Part shown: positions 1-9,471 of the stretch, piece after piece | Layout of the letters: every line of letters starts with the position of its first letter | Numbering within the stretch: position 1 is the first letter of the stretch | Source: Alginatibacterium sediminis | Lineage (GTDB): Bacteria; Pseudomonadota; Gammaproteobacteria; Enterobacterales; Celerinatantimonadaceae | Reading direction: 5' to 3' | DNA: 64,000 nt | Assembly: GCF_003610775.1 (NCBI RefSeq) | Contig: NZ_RAQO01000007.1 | Coordinates: 305-64,304, forward strand | Program-made: the position numbers and the translations under genes | The notes under the pieces: model-generated | Told to the model about the DNA's origin: nothing | The model's database searches: none | What the model saw: the letters and a program-made list of their open reading frames with translations, nothing else

Positions 1-12
1 AAAATCAGATAC

Positions 13-36
13 AAAAAAACCAGCACAAGGCTGGTT
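13..36 (-). terminator. Intrinsic terminator of the tRNA-Asp cluster
   Basis: On the minus strand a perfect 7-bp stem (AACCAGC/GCTGGTT) with a 5-nt loop is followed by a run of U. It lies just beyond the last of four tRNA-Asp genes, so it should end the tRNA transcript. Confidence 0.85.
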
Positions 37-42
37 ATTTGT

Positions 43-119
43 TGGCGGAGTGGACGGGACTCGAACCCGCGACCCCCGGCGTGACAGGCCGGTATTCTAA
101 CCAACTGAACTACCACTCC
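43..119 (-). tRNA. tRNA-Asp (anticodon GTC), copy 4 of the transcript
   Basis: A 77-nt cloverleaf on the minus strand with acceptor arm GGAGTGG/CCACTCC, anticodon loop containing GTC, a standard GGTTCGAGTCC T-arm, discriminator G and an encoded CCA end. It is identical to the three copies to its right and is the promoter-distal one. Decodes GAC/GAU. Confidence 0.97.
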
Positions 120-152
120 GCTACAAAGTGGTTATTTTTTTGAGAGAAACGT

Positions 153-229
153 TGGCGGAGTGGACGGGACTCGAACCCGCGACCCCCGGCGTGACAGGCC
201 GGTATTCTAACCAACTGAACTACCACTCC
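153..229 (-). tRNA. tRNA-Asp (anticodon GTC), copy 3 of the transcript
   Basis: Identical 77-nt tRNA-Asp with encoded CCA. The spacers to its neighbours are 33 and 35 nt and unrelated in sequence, so processing from a common precursor is expected. Confidence 0.97.
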
Positions 230-264
230 AGCTGTATAACGCTCAAAAAAATTGTTTTCAATAT

Positions 265-341
265 TGGCGGAGTGGACGGGACTCGAACCCGCGACCCCCG
301 GCGTGACAGGCCGGTATTCTAACCAACTGAACTACCACTCC
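265..341 (-). tRNA. tRNA-Asp (anticodon GTC), copy 2 of the transcript
   Basis: Identical 77-nt tRNA-Asp with encoded CCA, separated by 29 nt from the promoter-proximal copy. Confidence 0.97.
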
Positions 342-370
342 GCTGTATTGAAATGCACTAAGAAAAGAGT

Positions 371-447
371 TGGCGGAGTGGACGGGACTCGAACCCGCGA
401 CCCCCGGCGTGACAGGCCGGTATTCTAACCAACTGAACTACCACTCC
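371..447 (-). tRNA. tRNA-Asp (anticodon GTC), promoter-proximal copy
   Basis: Identical 77-nt tRNA-Asp with encoded CCA; first gene of the four-copy transcript, about 27 nt downstream of the -10 box at 475-480. In E. coli aspV (tRNA-Asp) also sits beside dnaQ, which fits the synteny seen here. Confidence 0.97.
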
Positions 448-474
448 GAAACACTGTTCTCTGGTGCGGCGCAG

Positions 475-503
475 ATAATAGGTTTTTGGGGTTTTTGAGT
501 CAA
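475..503 (-). promoter_or_regulatory. Sigma-70 promoter of the tRNA-Asp operon
   Basis: On the minus strand TTGACT (498-503) and TATTAT (475-480) are separated by exactly 17 bp. A GC-rich discriminator (CTGCGCCGC) follows, as is typical of stable-RNA promoters under stringent control (known for the class; inferred here). Confidence 0.85.
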
Positions 504-609
504 CTAAGTTTTGCGTTTTTCTTCAAAAAAACGTTTAAGCGTCTTAGTTTTAACCAAAGCAGCTATTTTTCACTCAATCTCACTCCAAATAGCCAACTTA
601 TGGGACTCA

Positions 610-1917
610 TCATTCTGAACCAGGAATTTTCAGTGGCTGCATGTTTTCCATGTTTGGGGCATTTTCAGATAGCACCTTAGCGTTCTGGTCATCTTGCTCT
701 TGTTCTTGCGCTTGTCGTAATGCTTCGCGATAAGCTTTACGTTTACGCCACCAAATAAATCCAAAAATTGCTCCGGCTAGCAACAACACAATTAACAGGC
801 CGCCGACAATCCAAGGCCAAACGCTAGGTTCAGGTTCTGGCTCCACAACGGCGACTTGCGGTTTAGGTTCAGGTGGCGGCGGCGGTGGTGGTAGAATCTT
901 AAAGGCATGTTCCTTTAAGTCGATTACGATTTCACGTCCAGACATCGTTTGTCCAAAAAGACTTACACTGACGCGATAACGTCCATCTTTGTCTAAGCTC
1001 GGGATATCAAAACTTGTTCGTTGTTCATCAGGATAAATCTCAAAGGTTTCTTCCCAACCAACATTGTTAAATACTTTGCCTGCAAAATAGAGGCCTTCAG
1101 GGTTAAGCTCATCGTCATTAATAACAAAACTGAATTTTGCTTTTTCGCCAAAAGCCGCAGGCGGTTCTAAGGTTATGGTTACAGGAGATGGGTAAACAAA
1201 TACCGCTTGTCGATAAGCTCGAGAAAAAACTTCATTTTGAGTCGAGACCACAAAATCAAATCGCCCAGGCAAAACGTCCATTACCGCGTGTGCAGTAAAA
1301 ATACCGTCCTGAGCATAAGCATCATAGTTTTTACCATCATCAAGATATTCGCCGATGACGATTTCTTCTACCCCTTGATTGTCGTCAGTAATTTCCAAGG
1401 CACTAAACAGACTAAGGCGCATAAAGGCGCTAGGTAACATGGTCTCTAAGACTACCGGAGACCCAGAATCACTGAGAACAGCTTCGATCTTTAGGCGTTC
1501 ATTTTGAAATAAAAATCTAGGAAAAGGCGCCACAGCTAACTCAACATCGGATAAGATCCGGATGCGATTGGTGCCGTCATTTTTAGCGATAGCTTGCCAA
1601 GGTCCTGGTTCTGGGTTGCTTAGAGTCACAATGTCCATATTTGCGGTTTCAACCCAAGCTACACCACTGGGCACGTCCCAAGCATGTATTTTGCTACCGT
1701 CAGGACGTACGATAACTGCTGCGGGCGCATTATCACGGCGATAGAGTAGGAATGTAGCTTCCTTAACGCCGGGATCAATACGAAAACGGTTGTCGAGTAA
1801 GCGAATGTCGGTGTTTCGTATGATATTAAAATTGTCGGCAGCTAAAGCTGGCCACAATAATGTCAAACTCAAAAATACGATGTTGAACAAGCAACGCAAA
1901 CTTTGTTTAAGGTTCAT
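610..1917 (-). CDS. TIGR03503-like envelope protein
   Basis: A 435-residue protein with a signal peptide (cleavage likely after ALA, near residue 26), a long beta-rich periplasmic part, a proline-rich linker (about 343-365, PPPPPPPEPKP), one transmembrane helix (about 367-388) followed by WWRKRK, and a charged Q/E-rich cytoplasmic tail. I recognise it as the TIGR03503 family of marine gammaproteobacteria, whose function is unknown. The topology (large external sensor-like part, single C-terminal anchor) suggests an envelope role. It lies 95 bp downstream of dnaQ on the same strand, between dnaQ and the tRNA-Asp genes. The family name comes from memory of the sequence type, not a search. Confidence 0.75.
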   Translation of the reverse strand: MNLKQSLRCLFNIVFLSLTLLWPALAADNFNIIRNTDIRLLDNRFRIDPGVKEATFLLYRRDNAPAAVIVRPDGSKIHAWDVPSGVAWVETANMDIVTLSNPEPGPWQAIAKNDGTNRIRILSDVELAVAPFPRFLFQNERLKIEAVLSDSGSPVVLETMLPSAFMRLSLFSALEITDDNQGVEEIVIGEYLDDGKNYDAYAQDGIFTAHAVMDVLPGRFDFVVSTQNEVFSRAYRQAVFVYPSPVTITLEPPAAFGEKAKFSFVINDDELNPEGLYFAGKVFNNVGWEETFEIYPDEQRTSFDIPSLDKDGRYRVSVSLFGQTMSGREIVIDLKEHAFKILPPPPPPPEPKPQVAVVEPEPEPSVWPWIVGGLLIVLLLAGAIFGFIWWRKRKAYREALRQAQEQEQDDQNAKVLSENAPNMENMQPLKIPGSE

Positions 1918-2012
1918 TCCATAATCCTGTAAGCGTGATATCAGCAGCTTTCATAATGTCATCAGTCGAGCGGCTATGACCTATACACGGGCCGAACAAA
2001 TAAGCTAATTTC

Positions 2013-2783
2013 TTAGCTTGTCCACAAACACGAACCGCCTTTTTTCTCGACCAAAGCTAAACGCTCTTCATGCGCGGCTTGTTCTTCATCACTGGCGACC
2101 AACACGCTAAGATGGCCTCCTTTAAGGTCAACAGGCATCGGCTCTAAGCCGAAGTTCGAATTTTGTAATAGTTGCAAATTAAGTTTATTTTGCCCACCGG
2201 TCATCTTTAGAAAAACATCTGCGAGTAGCTCAGCATCAAGCAATGCGCCGTGATAGGTACGCGAACTTCTATCCACGCCATAATAGTCACTTAGAGCATC
2301 CAAGTTTTTGCGTCCAGGAAGTGGCTTTGCCCCAGCCTGCTGAACTTCACGTCCTCGATATTCACCTTTACGCGCAATTAATAGTGAATCGGTGATAGTA
2401 CAAATATCGGCACAACGGATTGGATCTTGAGAGTTCATCATAGAAAACTCATGATCTAAAAAGGAAATATCAAAATTAGCGTTGTGTGCTACAAGCTCTG
2501 CCCCGCGAATAAACTCGATAAAGTCGCCGGCTACGGAAGCAAACAAAGGTTTATCAGCAAGAAATTCATCGCTGATCCCATGAACTTGATAAGCTTCTTC
2601 GTCAACTAATTGCTGGGGATTAACATAAACATGGAAAGTGTTACCAGTAAATTTCCTATCAACCACTTCAACACAGCCAATTTCAATGACTCGATGCCCA
2701 ATATAAACGGGGCCACTGCCCTCATTCATACCTGTGGTTTCTGTATCAAATATAACTAAGCGATGCTTATCTCTATCACTCAT
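2013..2783 (-). CDS. dnaQ: DNA polymerase III epsilon subunit, 3'-5' proofreading exonuclease
   Basis: A 256-residue DEDDh exonuclease, the proofreading subunit of the replicative polymerase core. Exo I is DTETTG (D13, E15), Exo II is HNANFD (D105), and Exo III is YHGALLDAE with H178 and D183. The C-terminal tail after about residue 190 would carry the alpha-subunit contact and differs from E. coli. Its ATG is 51 bp from the ATG of divergent rnhA, as in E. coli, so the two promoters overlap in that short gap. Length is close to the usual 240-250 residues. Confidence 0.97.
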   Translation of the reverse strand: MSDRDKHRLVIFDTETTGMNEGSGPVYIGHRVIEIGCVEVVDRKFTGNTFHVYVNPQQLVDEEAYQVHGISDEFLADKPLFASVAGDFIEFIRGAELVAHNANFDISFLDHEFSMMNSQDPIRCADICTITDSLLIARKGEYRGREVQQAGAKPLPGRKNLDALSDYYGVDRSSRTYHGALLDAELLADVFLKMTGGQNKLNLQLLQNSNFGLEPMPVDLKGGHLSVLVASDEEQAAHEERLALVEKKGGSCLWTS

Positions 2784-2834
2784 CTTGCAACCTATGCGAA
2801 ACTAAACAAAATTTTTTATAGTGTAACAAAGACG

Positions 2835-3305
2835 ATGTCAAAACACGTGCAACTATTTACAGACGGTTCATGTCTGGGTAATCCAGGACCTGGCGGATAT
2901 GGCGCCATTTTAATTTATCAAGGACATAGAAAGGAATTGGCAGAAGGCTATCAACTAACCACCAATAACCGAATGGAGATGATGGCTTGTATCATTGCTT
3001 TAGAAAGTCTGAAACAAGCCTGTGAAGTGGTATTAACTACTGACAGCCAATATGTTCGACAAGGGATTACGCAGTGGATCCACAATTGGAAATTACGCGA
3101 CTGGAAAACGTCAGCAAAAAAGCCGGTTAAAAATGCTGACCTTTGGCGCAGGCTAGATAAAGCGCGTGAAATACACCAAATTGAATGGAAGTGGGTAAAA
3201 GGTCACTCCGGTCACCCGGAAAACGAACGCTGTGATGACATCGCCCGTATAGCCGCGACCGACAATGCAACGCTAGTCGACCAAGGTTATTTAGATCAAA
3301 TCTAA
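2835..3305 (+). CDS. rnhA: Ribonuclease HI
   Basis: A 156-residue RNase HI that cleaves RNA in RNA:DNA hybrids (R-loops, Okazaki primers). All catalytic residues fall at E. coli numbering: D10, E48, D70, H124 and D134, and the [13 protein letters not shown] motif is present. An upstream in-frame ATG at 2763 would add 24 residues unlike the family and overlap dnaQ, so the ATG at 2835 is preferred. The stop overlaps the stop of the convergent methyltransferase gene by 4 bp. Confidence 0.96.
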   Translation: MSKHVQLFTDGSCLGNPGPGGYGAILIYQGHRKELAEGYQLTTNNRMEMMACIIALESLKQACEVVLTTDSQYVRQGITQWIHNWKLRDWKTSAKKPVKNADLWRRLDKAREIHQIEWKWVKGHSGHPENERCDDIARIAATDNATLVDQGYLDQI

Positions 3306-4015
3306 CTTGCTGTAGCGGTTGCCGATACTCGACGCTTGATTCGCCAGCTTTGACGGATCGGTGTCAATGGAGAACGTCGTTTACGGGCAACCATAAAGTA
3401 GCATGATGAAAAAGGCCGCGCATAATTTTGCCCCCAGTTTTCTAACCAAGCAGGCGTCGGGCGCTGATTAACAAAGCTAGTAAAGGCAAAGCGCTCATCA
3501 TACAACACTTCAAAGCCTAGCAGTTGCAGCCAATCTTTAACTCGCGCAGGTCCAAACATACGTGCTGACCAAGGTGAGCTTTTACGTGGCCACGGCAAGT
3601 AACGCCGTAGTCCGACTAAACTCATAGGATTAAATCCGCTGATAATTATATAGCCGTCAGCCGTAAGAACTCGTTCTACTTCACGGAGTACTTGATGAGG
3701 GTCGCGGCTATAATCCAAAACGTGTAGTAATACTGAACAATCAATACTGCTTTCTTGCAAAGGTAATTCTGATGGTTTGGCTTGTAGTCCGACTAATTGA
3801 CCGTTTTTTGCCAAATTCAGTTGATGCCGGATCATACTGGCATGACAAGATAATTCGCAGCTTAAGTTACCCACCTTAAGCAGATGATATCCAAACACAC
3901 GTGGCAAATGAGCATCAAGCAAGGCTTGCTGTTGCTCTGCTAAGTTTTTGCCCTGCGATATACTCGCCCAAGAATCTGGGACGCTGATTAAGTCTTTTAT
4001 TTTAGCGGGTTTCAT
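3302..4015 (-). CDS. yafS: YafS-like SAM-dependent methyltransferase
   Basis: A 237-residue class I methyltransferase of the Methyltransf_11 type. Visible landmarks are the acidic/aliphatic segment [15 protein letters not shown] followed by a post-motif helix ([13 protein letters not shown]) and a [10 protein letters not shown] strand. The glycine-rich SAM loop is poorly conserved, around KVGNLSCEL. Substrate unknown. Position decides the name: in E. coli yafS lies between rnhA and gloB and is divergent from gloB, exactly as here. The stop codon overlaps that of convergent rnhA by 4 bp. Confidence 0.8.
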   Translation of the reverse strand: MKPAKIKDLISVPDSWASISQGKNLAEQQQALLDAHLPRVFGYHLLKVGNLSCELSCHASMIRHQLNLAKNGQLVGLQAKPSELPLQESSIDCSVLLHVLDYSRDPHQVLREVERVLTADGYIIISGFNPMSLVGLRRYLPWPRKSSPWSARMFGPARVKDWLQLLGFEVLYDERFAFTSFVNQRPTPAWLENWGQNYARPFSSCYFMVARKRRSPLTPIRQSWRIKRRVSATATAS

Positions 4016-4177
4016 TTCAACTCAATAGCTAAACCGGTCTTTGCAATCATACCAGTTGCACCGCATAATCAAACCCATTCTAGATGCATTTTGTTAATCG
4101 TTTGTGAGACAGTAGGATATTGTTAACTCAAAAACTAAACAAAGCTAGCAAGACTTGTTAATTATCATGGAGTTATA

Positions 4178-4942
4178 ATGCAAGTAATTCAGATTCCGGC
4201 CTTTAATGATAACTATATTTGGTTAATCAAAGCCTCTAATAGTCAACAATGTATTGTCGTTGATCCTGGAGATGCACAGCCAGTGCTGGAGCGAATCAAA
4301 AGTTTAGAATTAGAACTCTGCGGCGTTTTACTGACCCACCACCACAACGATCATCATGGCGGGATCCCAAGGTTACTCGAAGAATATCCGCAAGCAAAAG
4401 TTTATGGTTTAACCAAGCCCCAATACAGCTTTGATTGTGAAAGTATCTCCGAACTTGAGCAAATAGAAGTTATTGGTCTAAAGTTTGACGTTCTGCATTT
4501 TTCAGGTCACACAGTCGACCACATTGGCTTTATGATTGAAAACAACCTTTTTTGTGGTGATACCCTATTCTCCGCTGGTTGCGGGCGATTACTCGGTGGC
4601 AGCGCAAAACAATTGTTCGAAAGTCTGAAAATTATTAGCGCGCTCCCAAGCCACACTCGTATCTATTGCGCTCACGAATACACCTTGGATAATCTACGCT
4701 TTGCCCACAAGATTGAGCCGCACAACCCAGATTTGACGGCGTACATAGCTCGTGTCAGCAAATTACGTCACCAGGGTTTACCGACAATCCCAAGTACTTT
4801 AGATCTAGAGCTAAAGGTCAATCCATTTTTACGCACGGATAGTCCTGAGCTACAAGCCACCGTTCAAATGCATTGCAAGCGGGCAATTAACGATGAGCTT
4901 GAGTTTTTCACCGAACTAAGACGTTGGAAAGATGATTTTTAA
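4178..4942 (+). CDS. gloB: Hydroxyacylglutathione hydrolase (glyoxalase II)
   Basis: A 254-residue metallo-beta-lactamase-fold enzyme that hydrolyses S-D-lactoylglutathione to D-lactate and glutathione, the second step of methylglyoxal detoxification. The binuclear metal site is complete: THHHNDH (H54, H56, D58, H59), H111, D128 and H166. The C-terminal glutathione-binding region is present. A GGAG sits 5 nt before the ATG. It is divergent from yafS, and mltD follows in the same direction 87 bp downstream. Confidence 0.96.
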   Translation: MQVIQIPAFNDNYIWLIKASNSQQCIVVDPGDAQPVLERIKSLELELCGVLLTHHHNDHHGGIPRLLEEYPQAKVYGLTKPQYSFDCESISELEQIEVIGLKFDVLHFSGHTVDHIGFMIENNLFCGDTLFSAGCGRLLGGSAKQLFESLKIISALPSHTRIYCAHEYTLDNLRFAHKIEPHNPDLTAYIARVSKLRHQGLPTIPSTLDLELKVNPFLRTDSPELQATVQMHCKRAINDELEFFTELRRWKDDF

Positions 4943-5029
4943 AACCAACGCCGCGTTAAGAATGCATGTAACTTGCGAAACAAGCGCAATATCTCTAATA
5001 TTGCGCCAAACTTAAAGTATAAAATACCT

Positions 5030-6550
5030 ATGAAAATCATATATCTGACTCTTCTTATTAGCCTTTTAAGCGCTTGCCAAACAACGACCGTTGATAATGG
5101 CAATGCCGACAATACTGCAAACCAGCAGGCAAAGAACCACCAATCATCTAAATCGATGGCTAACCAGAAAACGAAGGGAAACAAGACTTTAAGTCCGCAA
5201 CAGCAAAGCGATTTGTGGCAACGTATTACCATGCAACTTAATCCTGAGATTGATGTTAGCCAGCAACGTTTTCAAGACCAACTTAACTGGTATAAAAAAC
5301 ACCCTAGCTATATGAAGCACATTTCACGACGTGCCCAACCTTACCTTTACTACATGGTTGAAGAAATAGAAAAACGCGACCTGCCTCTGGAGCTTGCTCT
5401 ACTCCCCATCGTAGAAAGCGCATTTATTCCTGATGCCTACTCAAGTGGTCACGCTGCCGGCCTTTGGCAGATTATTCCCATGACAGGTAAACGGTTCGGT
5501 TTAGCACAAAACTCATGGTATGACGGCCGTCGTGATGTTCACGCCTCAACCCAAGCAGCGTTAGATTATCTAGAGTACTTGAACCGATTTTTTGATGGTA
5601 ATTGGGAGCATGCAATTGCAGCTTATAACTCTGGTGAAGGTCGGGTACAAAACGCCATTCGCGCTAATGCCAGACAAGAATTACCCATCGATTTCTATTC
5701 ATTAAACTTGCCGCGTGAAACCCAAGCTTACGTGCCTAAACTGCTTGCTTTAAGCTATATCCTACAAAACCCAAGTGAATTTGACATCGAGGTTCCAGCA
5801 ATTGCAAACGAAGTTGTGTTTGAGCGCGTTGAAATTGGTGGACAAATAAGCTTTTCAAAAGTTTCTGAGCTCACCGGCGCCACTCAAGAACAATTAAGCC
5901 AATTGAACCCTGGTCACAAAAAGTGGGCGACTTCTCCAGCCGGCCCACACTATCTTTTGGTGCCTTATGAAAGCGCGCCGAAATTTACTTTAGCGCTAGA
6001 GTCCCTGCCACAAAAAGACCGCATGCAATACCTATACTATTCGGTCGTCTCTGGCGACAATCTTGGGTCTATCGCCCAAAGACATCAAAGTTCAGTATCC
6101 GAACTTAAGTCAACCAACCGCCTGAAGTCAGACCGATTAAAGATCGGTCAAGAATTGTTAATTCCACAAGCTCCAGATTTTGTAGTTGCAGCAGCCAAAA
6201 AATCGCAAGCGAATAAAAAGGCCATTTCAGGGGTAACTCATCAAGTGGTAAGTGGAGATAGCCTGTGGAGCATCAGTCGTAAGCATGAAGTAAGTACGAG
6301 TCAATTGATGCAATGGAATGGGCTTACTAAAAACAGTGTGTTGAAGCTGGGTCAAAAAATAGTAGTTAAACCAACATCAGTAACAGCGTCAGCAGATAAA
6401 GGTCAACGTAATTATGAGGTGGTATCTGGTGATTCACTTTCGGTCATTGCCGAAAAGTTTGAAGTGTCTATTTCCGAGCTTTTAAAATGGAATAACCTCA
6501 ACAAGAACCACTACATTAAGCCAGGACAAACTCTAAAAATAAGAATCTAA
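5030..6550 (+). CDS. mltD: Membrane-bound lytic murein transglycosylase D with three LysM repeats
   Basis: A lipoprotein transglycosylase of 506 residues. The ATG at 5030 begins a clean lipoprotein signal (LLSAC, Cys16). An in-frame ATG at 4973 would put 19 polar residues in front of it and is rejected. The family 1 SLT domain follows, with LLPIVESAF containing the likely catalytic Glu (about 129) and AAYNSGEGRV. Three C-terminal LysM peptidoglycan-binding repeats lie at about 336-379, 404-446 and 462-506, each starting VVSGD. E. coli MltD has two. It cleaves glycan strands to give 1,6-anhydro-muropeptides at the outer membrane. Confidence 0.95.
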   Translation: MKIIYLTLLISLLSACQTTTVDNGNADNTANQQAKNHQSSKSMANQKTKGNKTLSPQQQSDLWQRITMQLNPEIDVSQQRFQDQLNWYKKHPSYMKHISRRAQPYLYYMVEEIEKRDLPLELALLPIVESAFIPDAYSSGHAAGLWQIIPMTGKRFGLAQNSWYDGRRDVHASTQAALDYLEYLNRFFDGNWEHAIAAYNSGEGRVQNAIRANARQELPIDFYSLNLPRETQAYVPKLLALSYILQNPSEFDIEVPAIANEVVFERVEIGGQISFSKVSELTGATQEQLSQLNPGHKKWATSPAGPHYLLVPYESAPKFTLALESLPQKDRMQYLYYSVVSGDNLGSIAQRHQSSVSELKSTNRLKSDRLKIGQELLIPQAPDFVVAAAKKSQANKKAISGVTHQVVSGDSLWSISRKHEVSTSQLMQWNGLTKNSVLKLGQKIVVKPTSVTASADKGQRNYEVVSGDSLSVIAEKFEVSISELLKWNNLNKNHYIKPGQTLKIRI

Positions 6551-6560
6551 GCGAGGGAAT

Positions 6561-7103
6561 ATGCGCCTACTATTAATCCTAACCAGCGTAGTACTGATTA
6601 GCGCCTGCAGTTACAACGCTGGTATTAGTGAGCAAAAAATAAATAGTTATTTAGCAGAACAAAGTGGATTTGAGCAAAATGTTGGACTGCCAGGTTTATT
6701 CAACTTAGCCATTGAAGTTGATGATGCCTCTGTCAAATTGGGACAAAATGACGACCAACGGATCCGCTTAAATGCAGCCGGACAAATGGAACTTCAAAGC
6801 CCAATCCAAAATCTAGATTTAGCTGTTAAATTGCATTTTAGCGCAAAACCCCGATATCAAGCCGATGAGGCCGCCATCTATCTTGATAATCCTTTACTCG
6901 AAGAACTAGAAGTGAAGCCGGCGCAGTACCAGAGTTTAATTAACCAGTTTTTGCCAGCAATCAGCATTGCCCTTGGGCAAGTTCTGGCTCAGTACCCTGT
7001 GTACGAGCTCGATAGCGAGGACAAAGCGCAAGCCTTAGCCAAAGACCTTGGTAAAGCTATTCACGTTAAACCCGGTCGCATTGAATTTGAGTTAGCACCT
7101 TAA
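6561..7103 (+). CDS. DUF1439 (YceB-like) lipoprotein
   Basis: A 180-residue predicted lipoprotein (signal ends VLISAC, Cys16). The rest fits the DUF1439/YceB family: a long beta-strand-rich body with a late amphipathic segment (LLEELEVKPAQYQSLINQFL). Function unknown; related folds bind lipids. It starts 10 bp after the mltD stop with an in-gap Shine-Dalgarno (GCGAGGGA), so it is probably co-transcribed with mltD. Confidence 0.8.
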   Translation: MRLLLILTSVVLISACSYNAGISEQKINSYLAEQSGFEQNVGLPGLFNLAIEVDDASVKLGQNDDQRIRLNAAGQMELQSPIQNLDLAVKLHFSAKPRYQADEAAIYLDNPLLEELEVKPAQYQSLINQFLPAISIALGQVLAQYPVYELDSEDKAQALAKDLGKAIHVKPGRIEFELAP

Positions 7104-7537
7104 TCGAACATCGTTGGCGGCTGCCCTAGCCGCCTTGCTCCCCTTCTATTTAAAAACCATCACTTCATGGCCCTTTCACTTTTTAGAAGCTCAAATCGTA
7201 TTGTTGTTTTCTATTTGTAAATAAAACGGCTCACTTATTACAACAAATGTGATTGCGACCAATCATTAGCAGGCGCTAATTTATAAAAAATTGATTTAGG
7301 CCAATGTTTGTTATGCCAATAGAGCGATTCTAGGCGTGAAATCAAAATGCAGCGATCTTGGAAAATTAACCTTGAGAAAACGTATTTGATAGAAGCTTTC
7401 AAGTAGATGAGCTTTCGCTCACAAACTGCACTAAATAGGTACAAACCTAGATAGAACAGCATTTGACCATCAACTACGCTGCACACTAGAACCTGTGACG
7501 AAGTATCACCGGTAAATTATTGGTAAAGGATTAATCC
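7104..7537. other. Intergenic region downstream of the mltD operon
   Basis: A hairpin at 7116-7134 (GGCGGCT, 5-nt loop, AGCCGCC) with a weak pyrimidine tail may end the mltD transcript. The rest is AT-rich leader of the first chemoreceptor gene. The minus-strand open frame 7238-7486 has no recognisable product and no good ribosome site. I see no convincing sigma-28 promoter here, unlike the next two chemoreceptor genes. Confidence 0.5.
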
Positions 7538-9205
7538 ATGAAATTTAATATTCGCCAACGTCTGCTCGCTTTAACGCTGATCCCAATATTGTTAATTGCG
7601 ATTTCGATGCTGTATGTCAACTACAGTGAAAGTCGTAAGTTAAACGACCAACAGATGATATTAACTGAAGCCCGAATGATGGAGATGAAACAGACAGAAC
7701 TTCATTCTTTAGTTGAAATGGCGGAGTCTGCCATTGCACCACTGCTTGCCTCTGATGCTGGCATCGATGAAGTTATTGAACATCTTTCATCCCTTAAATT
7801 TGGCAAATCCGGCTATATTTTTGCGTACGATTCTAAAGGTGTTCGTCGGGTACTTGGCACAAGTGACAAAGGTATTGGAGAAAACTTTTGGAATTTACGC
7901 GACGTAAAAAACAACCTTTTCATTCAAGAGCTAATCAATAAGGCTAAAAGTAACTCGAGAGAGTTCACCACCTATTATTTCCCCAAGCCAGGAGAGTCAG
8001 ACGCTCTTCCCAAACTAGGTTACGCAATCTATTTGGCAAAATGGGACTTAATTGTAGGTACCGGCTTTTACACCGACGACATTGACGCTGTCATTAATGA
8101 ACTAGACCAACAGAGTGAATCGATTTTAGCTCAAAGCATTTTCAAAATTGTTATTGTCTGTATCGTTATGTTCTTGATTGCCGTCGCTTTTGGCTTGCTG
8201 ATCAATCGAAGCATTATTCGCCCGCTACAAGAGTTTAGTGATTCCATCGCTAGATTTGCATCAGGTGAAGCAGACCTCACCGCGCGCATGGCTCCATCTA
8301 ACATTCCTGAATACGCAGTTTTAGCTGATAACTTTAATGCCTTCGTGGAACATCTTCATTCCATCATAAGTTTAGTTAAACAAGTTGCTGATCATGTTGT
8401 CGAAGAAACCTCAAAAATGAGCGAACGCGCTAAAAATGTTGACCAACTCAGTAGCTCACAACGAGAAGAAACAGAGCAAGTTGCCACTGCGATGACTGAA
8501 ATGACAACGACTGCTCATGAAATTTCTGATAACGCGAATCAAGCCGCTGGCTCTGCACAAACTGCAGAAAACAACTCCGAACAAGCGATGCAAACCGTAA
8601 ATGCCGCCGCCAGTTCCGTGAAATCATTAGCCAACGAAGTTTCAGAAGCGAGCGATGTAATTGGTCGCTTAGAAGGCGATGTACAAAATATTTCTTCCGC
8701 TTTAGGAGTGATACAAGGCATTGCAGAACAGACCAACTTATTGGCGCTTAATGCAGCGATAGAAGCTGCTCGCGCTGGAGAACAAGGCCGCGGATTTGCA
8801 GTCGTAGCCGATGAAGTAAGACAATTGGCGAGCCGGACTCAAAAAAGTACCGGTGAAATTCATGAAATGATCCAAAGCTTAAAATCAGCCTCCGATGCTG
8901 CAGTTTTGGCGATGCAATCAAGTTGCGAACGCGGCGAAACCACTGTCCACGAAGCCGAAGCTGCAGCTGATGCACTGCAGATTATACGTGAGTCAATTCA
9001 GACAATTATGGATATGAATGCACTTATCGCCACTTCGACCGAAGAACAAAGCATTGTAGGGCAAGAAATATCTGAACGGATCGTTGTCATTGCGGATCAA
9101 AGCTCTCAATCAGCTCAGTTGGCCGCTTCTAATCGTCTCGGAAGCACTGAACTACAAGGCCGTGCTGGAGAACTTGAAGATCTAGTTAAGAAATTCACCC
9201 TATAA
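7538..9205 (+). CDS. Methyl-accepting chemotaxis protein with single-cache sensor domain
   Basis: A 555-residue transmembrane chemoreceptor. The first TM helix is at about 9-28. A periplasmic sCache_2-like domain follows, with [11 protein letters not shown] and the [15 protein letters not shown] ending typical of this fold. The second TM helix is at about 200-222, then a HAMP segment, then the signalling coiled coil with its hairpin tip [19 protein letters not shown] for CheA/CheW. Ligand unknown; this cache type often senses small carboxylates. Paralogue of the next gene. A good AAAGGA precedes the ATG. There is no obvious C-terminal CheR/CheB pentapeptide. Confidence 0.93.
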   Translation: MKFNIRQRLLALTLIPILLIAISMLYVNYSESRKLNDQQMILTEARMMEMKQTELHSLVEMAESAIAPLLASDAGIDEVIEHLSSLKFGKSGYIFAYDSKGVRRVLGTSDKGIGENFWNLRDVKNNLFIQELINKAKSNSREFTTYYFPKPGESDALPKLGYAIYLAKWDLIVGTGFYTDDIDAVINELDQQSESILAQSIFKIVIVCIVMFLIAVAFGLLINRSIIRPLQEFSDSIARFASGEADLTARMAPSNIPEYAVLADNFNAFVEHLHSIISLVKQVADHVVEETSKMSERAKNVDQLSSSQREETEQVATAMTEMTTTAHEISDNANQAAGSAQTAENNSEQAMQTVNAAASSVKSLANEVSEASDVIGRLEGDVQNISSALGVIQGIAEQTNLLALNAAIEAARAGEQGRGFAVVADEVRQLASRTQKSTGEIHEMIQSLKSASDAAVLAMQSSCERGETTVHEAEAAADALQIIRESIQTIMDMNALIATSTEEQSIVGQEISERIVVIADQSSQSAQLAASNRLGSTELQGRAGELEDLVKKFTL

Positions 9206-9234
9206 GGTAGGCAGCAGCATCTCCTACACTAAAA

Positions 9235-9261
9235 GAAAGAGCACCCACGTGGTGCTCTTTC
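9235..9261 (+). terminator. Intrinsic terminator after the first chemoreceptor gene
   Basis: A perfect 11-bp stem (GAAAGAGCACC/GGTGCTCTTTC) with a 5-nt loop lies 30 bp past the stop codon. The following tract is only moderately T-rich. It separates the two tandem chemoreceptor genes. Confidence 0.75.
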
Positions 9262-9393
9262 GCATTCTTAAACAAACAGTTAAGCAACTCCTCTTTATTT
9301 CCAAACTTCAGGCAAGTCAACCGAGACGACATTGCTTTTTTAGTGAGTAAGCTCACTTATTTAAAAGAAAACAGCTTACTTCCGACGATTTGT

Positions 9394-9420
9394 TAAAAAA
9401 ATTAACACAACAGCCGTTAC
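9394..9420 (+). promoter_or_regulatory. Sigma-28 (FliA)-type promoter of the second chemoreceptor
   Basis: TAAAAAAA at 9394-9401, an 11-bp spacer, then GCCGTTAC at 9413-9420. This matches the FliA consensus TAAA-N15-GCCGATAA except at two positions of the -10. It ends 51 bp before the ATG. Flagellar-class control of a chemoreceptor is the usual arrangement. Confidence 0.65.
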
Positions 9421-9471
9421 TCTATAAGTGAGGTTTATATCCAGTAAATCCCCGACTCTATAGGATCTACT

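Noticed and set aside
128-322. Plus-strand open frame across two tRNA-Asp genes
   Set aside because: It is a shadow created by repeated tRNA sequence; no ribosome site.
2763-2834. Upstream extension of rnhA by 24 codons
   Set aside because: It would overlap dnaQ and add residues absent from RNase HI; catalytic numbering is exact from ATG 2835.
4939-5232. Minus-strand 97-residue frame with hydrophobic segments
   Set aside because: Antisense shadow of the mltD lipoprotein start.
7238-7486. Minus-strand 82-residue open frame in the leader of the first chemoreceptor
   Set aside because: No ribosome site, no recognisable product, composition unlike neighbouring genes.
7433-7520. Possible sigma-28 or sigma-70 promoter before the first chemoreceptor
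   Set aside because: Candidates had wrong spacing (17 instead of 15 for sigma-28; 18 with a weak -10 for sigma-70), so no feature was called.
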